From Metellina segmentata (lineage: Eukaryota > Arthropoda > Arachnida > Araneae > Tetragnathidae), in assembly GCA_947359465.1 (NCBI GenBank), contig OX375878.1:82811627-82875626 (forward strand): a stretch of 64,000 nucleotides of DNA, in the 5' to 3' direction. Positions 50,401 to 59,400 of the stretch are shown here, in pieces (the first letter of the stretch is position 1; each line of letters begins with the position of its first letter). Position numbers and translations under genes: made by a program. The notes below the pieces were generated by a model. It was not told the DNA's origin. It was given only the letters and a program-made list of their open reading frames with translations, and searched no databases.

Positions 50401-53400
50401 TCATTCTGTGTTGAACTACATAATACATTTTATATAGCTATATAATAAACTATATGGAATTCACACTAACAATATTTTCTTTAACTTGATTCAAATTTAA
50501 TCAAAGGTGTCAACTACAACTATTTAGTCTTTACAATTGTGCAATTTGTATTCCTTGTTTTCCAACTTCACTAGTAATAAAATTGCTTCTGTTAATTTAC
50601 TATGCATAAAAGAAAAATGACAAGCTATGTCACTTCACTTTGCATCAACACACTAATACTGATGAGCACAAAATAATCAGATTACATTGATTTGTCAAAG
50701 TGGATTGAGTATAATTCTTTTTCACTTAACTTGAATTTTCATAAATATCCAAACTCGAATTAAATACCTTAACATAATATTCTATTCTATTTACAAACCT
50801 GAATTTTAAAATGTGTTATTAAAATTACCTTGTGCATTTTTATTAAACATCAAAATTTGGAATACATTTCGCTGGTAAATAATTTGGCCAGTATGGAATA
50901 TGCAATCTGTTTTTGATTCAGGTGTCTCCAATCACAGTGAGCTTATCGCTTTAATTGGTGGATCACTTGATTTGCAGTTTGTGAAAATATGGTTTATGCA
51001 TCATCTCCGGACTTGTGAATAATACAACTGCTAATATGCTACACTTTTACCCTAGTATGGGAACCATACCTTTCAACAGACAACCCCTGTAGTAGTGGTA
51101 CAAAGTAGTTTGAATGCACAGCAATAAATCCAGTAGATTTTGCAGCCTGTTGTTTCACCTTTCATGACATGCGTCCATAGAGCTATTTACTAGTACCTCC
51201 ACGGTATGGGCAGAGAAATCTCCATACCTGTCTCCCATTGAACATGTCTGGTCATCAATTGCACCTCTCACCTACAGAATATAATGATTCTGCAGCAGCA
51301 GCTGTAGAATGCTTGGCATAATTCGTAACAGGATAGGATGAGGACTCAGTCATGGAGTGAGCTTATCACAGTGAGTATCAATCTTATCCTGTTAATGAGA
51401 TTGGCATGTATTGCCACCAGAGGGGACTATTCAGCTTACTAATATAGGACCCCTTTGAGGTAAATCTACAGTAAAAAATCCTCTGGAGGTAATAGTATAA
51501 TTTTTTATATCTCTTTATGTACATCACACATACTGTTTCATTTCAATCAAGCACTTGCTTTGTGAGTATTTAATTACTTGGTACTTAGACATTTCTTTCT
51601 TTGCTAATACTTCAATATGCATCAGAATTACAGACTGCACTTGATCAGGAGTTTCATCTATGACATAATATCATTTAAACTTAAAAACTAAACCTGAAAC
51701 CCAAACTTTTCAAAGAATTCATTTACCGATCTGTCTTCTATTGAGCATGTCTGGGATTGGATTTTGGGGTTTTATGGCGAAGGTCCAAAAGCGGACAAAC
51801 TGTGCCAATGAGCATGTCTGGGACATGTTTGACCATCTCCACAGAATATAAGGGATCTGCAGCAAAATGCTTGGTTTGGTATAATTTGCAACAGGATAGC
51901 ATGAGGACTATCATGGAGTCTTTATGCTATCTTGTTAATGAGATTACCCTGTATCGCATACAGAAGGGACAATACAGCTTACTCATTTATGACCCTTTGA
52001 AGTAACCCAGTAAAGAATCTCTAGATTTAATATTATGATAAATTATTTTTCCTTTTATGTACATTACACATGCTGTTTCATTCCAATTAAGGTTTTTTTT
52101 ATTTTTTAGAGTACATTGGCAAAAAATAACCTCAGAATTATTTGTTAAGAAAAAAATTACACCTCATTATGTCTGATAAATTATAAGAAATTTGATTACT
52201 TGGTACTTAGACATGAGTTCTTTCTGTTCTTTCTCTGCTAATGCTGCAATGTGCATCATGATTACAGACTGCACTTGTTCAGGAGTTTCACCTATAATGT
52301 AATATTATCACTTAAATTTAAAAACTAAACCTGAATCTCAAAATTTTCAAAAAATTATTTACAGGTAGACCTACCTTCAATATCAGAGCACAATTTGTGA
52401 AACCAATACATTGGACAAGTATCACAAAAATTAAATATTTTTGATAAAGCTCTTTTTTCATGACACGTCACTACAGCGCAGTGGAAAGACTGCTTTAAAG
52501 TTTTCATAATTTCATTTACCTAAAGTAAAACAGAACATTAGAACTTTTGACACAATCATTAAATAACAGAGAAATATTAATTATCACAATAATAATTACA
52601 GACAATGGCAATATTTGAACAATTATTCAAAATCAATAATTTTACTGTATACGAGATACTTTAAAAAAATGTCTTTTAAATAAATTATAATGAAACTGCT
52701 TATGTAAATCAAGAGAATAACTATAAAGATAATGCATTTTTAGACATGACAAATTGCACATGCATTCATATATGTTGTATGTCACATGTATTAGCTGTTA
52801 ATAGTCTAATAAAATTATTGCAAGGCGCGATTTTCTAGGTAAATTGACTCATTAAAACTGAATTTTACAAAAGAGATCACAGTGGGACAAAATTATCAGC
52901 TAATTATAGACAACACAGCACTCAAATTAACAGTGTCATATGCAGGTTTATTAATAAAAATTAATCAAATACTTTTAATGGGAAATATACTCTATAACAA
53001 AAAAAACCCAGACACACCAAGAAGGCGCAGAAATACAGTGGTGCCTGGTTCGATCAACTTGGAAAGGTTCTGACTGGGGACGTATAGTCTTTAGTGACGA
53101 GTTCCATTTCTAACTGTGTCCAGACGACAACCACAGACCTTGTCTGGAGACATCCAGGGCAACGTGGGGATCCTGCCCACAACAGGGTGTTATGGTCTGG
53201 GGTGCCATCTCCTTTGATGGACCCCTCTGGAAGTTATTTTTGGCACACTTACAGTACAGTGGTACGTAGACAACATTCTACGACCAGTTGTGTTACAATG
53301 AATTGTCTTCAAGCTTTCTCTAAACTTCCTTGGCCAGCTAAGTATCCTGATCTCTCTCCCATAGAGCGTACATTTGGGACGTTATGGAAAGACGATTGCA

Positions 53401-56400
53401 ACCATCCCGGAATGTTGACCATTTAGGCCGACAATTGAAGAAAATTTGGCAAGAAATTCTGCAGGACACCTCCAGGGAACATTTTTAGTCTATGCCACGC
53501 TGGGTGACAGCTTGCATCCAGGCGAGGTGGACCAACGCCTTATTGACTACCTCCCTTTGTAACAGTCAAACTGAAATAAATAATTCAATTGTGATGAAAT
53601 TTTAATGGGTTGTTTTCCTATGTATGTTCTTCACATCCACCAATTTTTAACACAATTGGACAACTCCTTTTTGGTGCATTGATTTTTTGTTATAGAGTGC
53701 ATATTAAAATTTCCTCATAAACTTAAATTATAATATTAACAATGTTTTAATATTGCTAACAAAAATAAAAATAATTAAATAAATGAGTATCTGCTTTCCA
53801 AAAACAATAGATGGCAAAATTCCAATTAAAAACTTGTTAGGAATTATAGGACACCATCTCAGAATAAGTTTCATTTGTTTTATATTAAGAGCATAGTACT
53901 TTATTGCATGGAAAATGGAAATATGAAATAGAAACTTGTAATTAAAAAAGTTTTTCACACTTCACACAGACTTTCAAACATAGGAGTCAATCATAAGTTA
54001 TAACATACTTACATTGCCTTGCTAAATAAATAACATAATTTTGTTACAACAAATTTCATGATTTCATTTGCTATACAGAAAGAACTTACAATTTTTGCTG
54101 ATTGGCACTGAAATATGTATCCAACGTACATATCCATTCCAGTTATAGTAGTTTCTCTACATATGATTCCAAAGTATTCTGAATATTCTTCACCCTGGAA
54201 AAAAATGTATTCCATCTAAAATTATTGAAATACGCAAAATCATACACATTAAATATTAAAATATATCCATACTAGCACATGCAAATAGGCCTCTGGAATT
54301 AAATGATTAAAAAAAGTTGCAAAGACATCTGATAACCAGATCAAGTTCACTCCAAAGAATGAGTTATATGAAAAATCATAAATACAAACATTTTCCAACT
54401 TTCAGCTACTTCTCACTGATGTATTATGAATGTAAATAAATATTTCTGATGAAGTTCAGATTTTTTCCAAGGTAAGTAACGCGTTATAAAAAAATTATAA
54501 AATAAATTGATATGGATGGTGTAATTTTTTTCATAACATTTTCATTTCTATAAATTACAACAAATTGATGTTATTACTTATATTTAATTTTATTACTTAC
54601 TTATTTCAAAGGTATAAGCGTACTAAACTTTAAGTTGAAAATATTCTTTCCATAAATTAAGGTGGTTAGATGGTTTGATTAATGACTTTGTTGCCTTTTG
54701 CTATTTCCTAAATTTCAAAGGTGACAGAATCAGTCATAAAGGAGAGGGGGAGGCTGTGGGTCTAAGGTTATTTCAATTCTAACTCAATTTGTTTGACTAC
54801 GATGTTGGCAAGGTAGAAATTGTGGGAGAACTAGGAGCTTGTTTGTAACATAATTCAAAGAAATGCTAAAAACCACTGATTCTTTGTTACAAGAATATTT
54901 CATCTTGAAAAAACATCCTGTTCAAATATCTCTAATCTTTCCATGGGGGCCTCAAAATTAACCAAGGGCACTAAATGTGGACTGGCTCTGTGCATAAAAT
55001 TCTGCATCTACAGATAAACAGATTTGTGAGCAACGCCTATTTTCAATAATTAAAGAGTTGGTTTGATTGTCATTATGTCATACTATCACCTTCAAACAGG
55101 GATGTAGAAAATGTTTCAGGGCCCAATATTTCCCCAGAACACAATTTGTTTTGTCCGAAATTACCCCGAAAACGTCCCTGTATTTTCATTCCGCTTTGAG
55201 CGACTATTAGAGCCTATAATGTAGAGGATTAAGAACTCTTCTATTACTATTACTTACAAATAAAAAAAAACCAACATTTATTCCAATAAACAAATAATTT
55301 TACATTGATGGATTATTTTAGTTGTCACCAAGGAATGGCAGCCTTCCTGTCTCTTTGTGAAGGTTGTCAATCACCTTTGACGTCATATACACCTTGTGAC
55401 GAGATGCTGAAGAAAACCGTGTGAAATGGTATCTTCCACCATGGAAATGCCTGTCCAAGGATTCTTTCAACAGCTGTGAAGCCTTGTGAATAGGAGGTCT
55501 ATTCCATTCCATGAAATGAACACTTCATTGAAAAGTGTGTTGAACTGGATATTACGATTGCGTAGATGGTTGCCTTTAACAGATCCAACTGATTCCCAGA
55601 CAGCTTCACTGATAATGGCTACTATCATATTTGCCCCAATTGACAATGACGAGGCCATCAGGGCATTGCCCTGGTGTTGGTTTGTGAAACAAACATAATA
55701 TTCATTATTTGGTTTGCTTTGCAAACCAAATAGGAATTCGCAGGGAATTCATTCCAATAGGCTACGAATTTCCATTTGGTTTGTGAAGCAAACCAACACC
55801 ATGGGCAACGCCATGATGGCTGTTATCCAATAGCCACAAACCAAATGGGAATTTGTAGCAATCATTGGGGGTTAGCGAGCAGTGGTAACACCTAACCCTA
55901 AAAAAAAAACTGTAATGAAGGTCACAGGCAATGCCGTGCTGGCCATGTAGTTGCTAGTGAAAGATAAGAGAGAAACTGTCGTTTTCCATGTGCAAGCTTC
56001 TTTCGCCGATTTCAGTAAAATATAAAGATGAAACCATATAAAAATTTGCTTCACTGCAAAGGAAAAAAAAAGTGTGTGTGTGTGTGGAGGGGGGAAGGCC
56101 ATGTAAAGATAGTTGCAAACCAAAATATTTGTTCGTCACTGATGACAATTGAATTTGCAGAGGTTTCTTTCTCCCCACAGCTGCCTGAATTTCCCCCGAA
56201 CCTTGCTTACGCGAAGGACATATTCTACACCCCTGCCTTCAAACAGGGAAACATAATTTTCAATATAGTAATTACATTTTGGGTGTTACTATGTAGAAGC
56301 AAATGTTTAAACTTATTTAAACAAAATAGCATGCATCCTGGCTGAGATTATTCTGTTTCCACTATTATGAAACTCAGAAAGATGGAATATGAAAATTAAA

Positions 56401-59400
56401 AGTTTGATTCAAATCAGCATATTATGTCCACAAAAAATTCAAATGAAAGAAAATATGGAGGAACTTGCCTCCAATAACGAATGTTAAAAAACTGCTTAGT
56501 GATTTGGTTTCAACAAACATCAAAATTGAACTAAAATACATTTGTGTATGATAATAAAAATCACTAAATAATAAAAATACATTTCAAAAACTGAAATATT
56601 TATTTATTTCACTTTAAAATTTCATGACAAACATTTCAAGTGCTTAATCCGAAACTTTAATGAGCCAATTATTATTTTCTGTTCTTTATTAATTCTAAAA
56701 TATCATTGAAAACATATTTAATTTTTAACTGTCAAATCCTCATAACCTGCTTTATAATGTTATGTAACAGTATTTAATAACCTCAATAGGAAAAACAAAT
56801 AGTTGACGATAATCATACAATCAACAAAATAACTGTAACACTGTTACTGTTAACTATATCAAAGTATAACAGTAACCACTTATAAAATCTCCATCAAAAC
56901 TAGATATAATTAATAAGTAGCCTTGAGACATTTGAAACTTTCATTTAATTTCTAAAATGCCACTTAAGTTTACTTACCTGTGAACAATGTGAAATACTTG
57001 AAAAGTCTTTTTGAAAGAGTAATTCTTTTTTATCCGTACTAATTAGACGTATATCACACGGACTGATAAGAAACAACATAGTTCTATTATCTTGATTTTT
57101 ATCATCAGATAAAGAATGGGATGAATCATCCTGAACAAATGGAAATCCAAGAGAGCACTCTAGGAATGTCTTTGCATTCATAGGAGGCAAAGAGGTTTGT
57201 CTGTGAAGGCTTCCATCTTCAATTACGGATGAAAACTGCTCTGAAGTAAAAGCAAGAGTTTGGATATCATGAACTAGAGCATCTCGACTTGACGTATCCA
57301 GGCTTTGTGAGTGTGTTATTAAAGACGCTGAAGAAGGTGGAGCAAGAGTAAACTGGCCTTCGTTATTCTCACTGAGCACACGTTGGCGACTACCTGATTT
57401 CTGTGAGTTGACATTAGTTGGATCCTGCAAGGATATTTAAATACTATACACTAGTGCATCTTAAAATTATTTAACAAATCATACAAGTTTTTCATAATGA
57501 GAAAATGAAGTACAGTACAAACCTGGTAAACTAAACTAAAGGAAGCCATGTCAGTTAACGATTTTTTCAGTTAATTATCAAAATTATTAGGTTGGGCTCA
57601 TATCCAGATTCAAGTTATCACCCCAAATCAATATGACTTTCGAAGGACTCCAATTGTCATTTAAAAGCATGGCAAGACGATTTCGAAAAAGATTTTTAGC
57701 CCACCCTACAGTATAATCATCTTCAACATGAACCACCTAAATAAGGTAATCTGGTTAGGAAATTGCATATTTTGAACAGAGCCACGAGAAAAGAAAAGAT
57801 GCTACTTAATGTAAATGACTGAATTTAGAGCAACTTGCAATAGTTGGAACAATACAGCAATGACTAAAACACCCTAATAGAAATGTGTAAATTGTGATAT
57901 TTTTTTATCAGACAAATCATAATGACTATACCATTCCAATTCTGTCTCAGTTTTTATCGTTGCTTAGACACAGAAATAAAACAATTTTACTGTTTACAGT
58001 TTGAATTATTTGATTATTTCACATATGATAGTGATGCAGTTTGAGAAATTAGATTTAAAAATAAATAAATTACCTTAGTAACTTGTAAAGGATGCGGAAG
58101 ATCAGACACTGTATTGATAGTCCATTCAGGTATATCTCTTCTAGTTTCTGGGATCGTTTCTTCAGAAAGTTTTGTATCTAATTCTTTTAAAATAGTAGTA
58201 TTTTCTCCTTCTGGACTTTCTTTGGTAGAAATCAATTTCTCAGTGGCATCATCCACAAAACGTTGAGGGCCTCTTTTTTGAGAAACCTATGATGGTGAAA
58301 TAAAAATATTAACATATTTTGCAAATTTCAAATAAACATAATAACAAAAGCCTGGAAAGGATAAAATTAAAAAAAACATTTTTGCATCAACTATTTAGCC
58401 AAAAATGTTTCTCTTTTTAGAGGCTTGTTCCTCTATGGTCATCATTAAGCTTGAAATAATAGAAACAAAATAAAATATGAGTAAAACAACAGAGAGAAAA
58501 TTTTATATTAAAAACCTCACCTTTATTTTACCCACATAAAGAACTTCATATTGTTGGCATTGTTTACTCTGAACAGCATCAAAGGGAGAATCTTCCTTTG
58601 CTTTGATTCCTATAGAAGACTCTTGAATAGCTTCTTTTAATACAGTAAAAAGTTGAAAAACCTATAAATGTAAAAAATTATCAGAAATATTTTCCACAAT
58701 ATCTATATAATATACCTATGCTTCTTCAATAAGGTAGTCAATTTCAATTATTTGTAACCTGACACCAATGCCTAATTCCTATTTGGATAAGTGTGATCAG
58801 GAATGTATAGGTACTCAATTTTGATCCAGGATCACAGGTTTCAAGGTGCTCTAAACATGTCATCATTTTACATTCAGAAAGCATTCTACAAATTTAAGCA
58901 TACATACCTGATCTTCATACGAAGGCAAGGAACGCATTAAGTTCTCAGGCAGTTATTTGGAATTAAAACACTAGCCAATCATGCAGCCTGCTCAATTATA
59001 GTTTTTGTTTTAAGATTTGTATCAAATAAAAGATAGACCTGAGAAATCAGAATTGACTAAATTGAATTCATATTCAAAAGGGTACGGCAGCTGTAGAAAA
59101 CTTAATTATAAAAAGTGAGGTTAGACTGCACAATTGACTTGAGTTAGGTGATAAACCAAAAACAACCACAGAAACTGCACAAAGCACAAAAAGGAGCACT
59201 ATTTTGAAAAATGTGCCGTATTTAGAGAGCAGTAAATATAAAAAATACAATATTGTAAATAAAAACTAGTGAAATTAAGTTGTTTAAGATAACAATTGTA
59301 AAAATTTGGTAAATTGACATAAAAATTATCAATGCACAATAAATCTAAATTTATGAATGAGAAAGATGCAATGCAATTAACTTGCTTTACCATCAGTTGG

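Larger units (their letters stand above)
51234..52364. repeat. Tandem segmental duplication (two units of about 0.5 kb) spanning exon 7
   Basis: 51234-51727 and 51810-52364 align end to end. Shared blocks in the same order include GAACATGTCTGG/GAGCATGTCTGG, GTACATCACACATACTGTTT/GTACATTACACATGCTGTTT, ATTACTTGGTACTTAGACAT, ATTACAGACTGCACTTG and AAACTAAACCTGAA. Each unit holds one copy of the exon with its splice sites. Confidence 0.88.
55097..56235 (-). mobile_element. hAT-type element, 1139 bp (intron 4)
   Basis: Ends CAGGGATGTAGAAAATG and, inverted, CAGGGGTGTAGAATATG, flanked by the exact 8-bp duplication CCTTCAAA (55089-55096 and 56236-56243). The interior carries a 64-codon minus-strand frame (55318-55512) and several GGTTTGYRAAGCAAACC palindromes at 55710-55890. 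Confidence 0.92.

Noticed and set aside
50141..50437. 98-codon plus-strand ORF in intron 7
   Set aside because: Open on both strands over the same stretch, no signature, inside an intron of the minus-strand gene.
51578..51657. Use of exons 7a and 7b together
   Set aside because: Phase 0 out of 7a and phase 1 into 7b would shift the frame and stop translation early.
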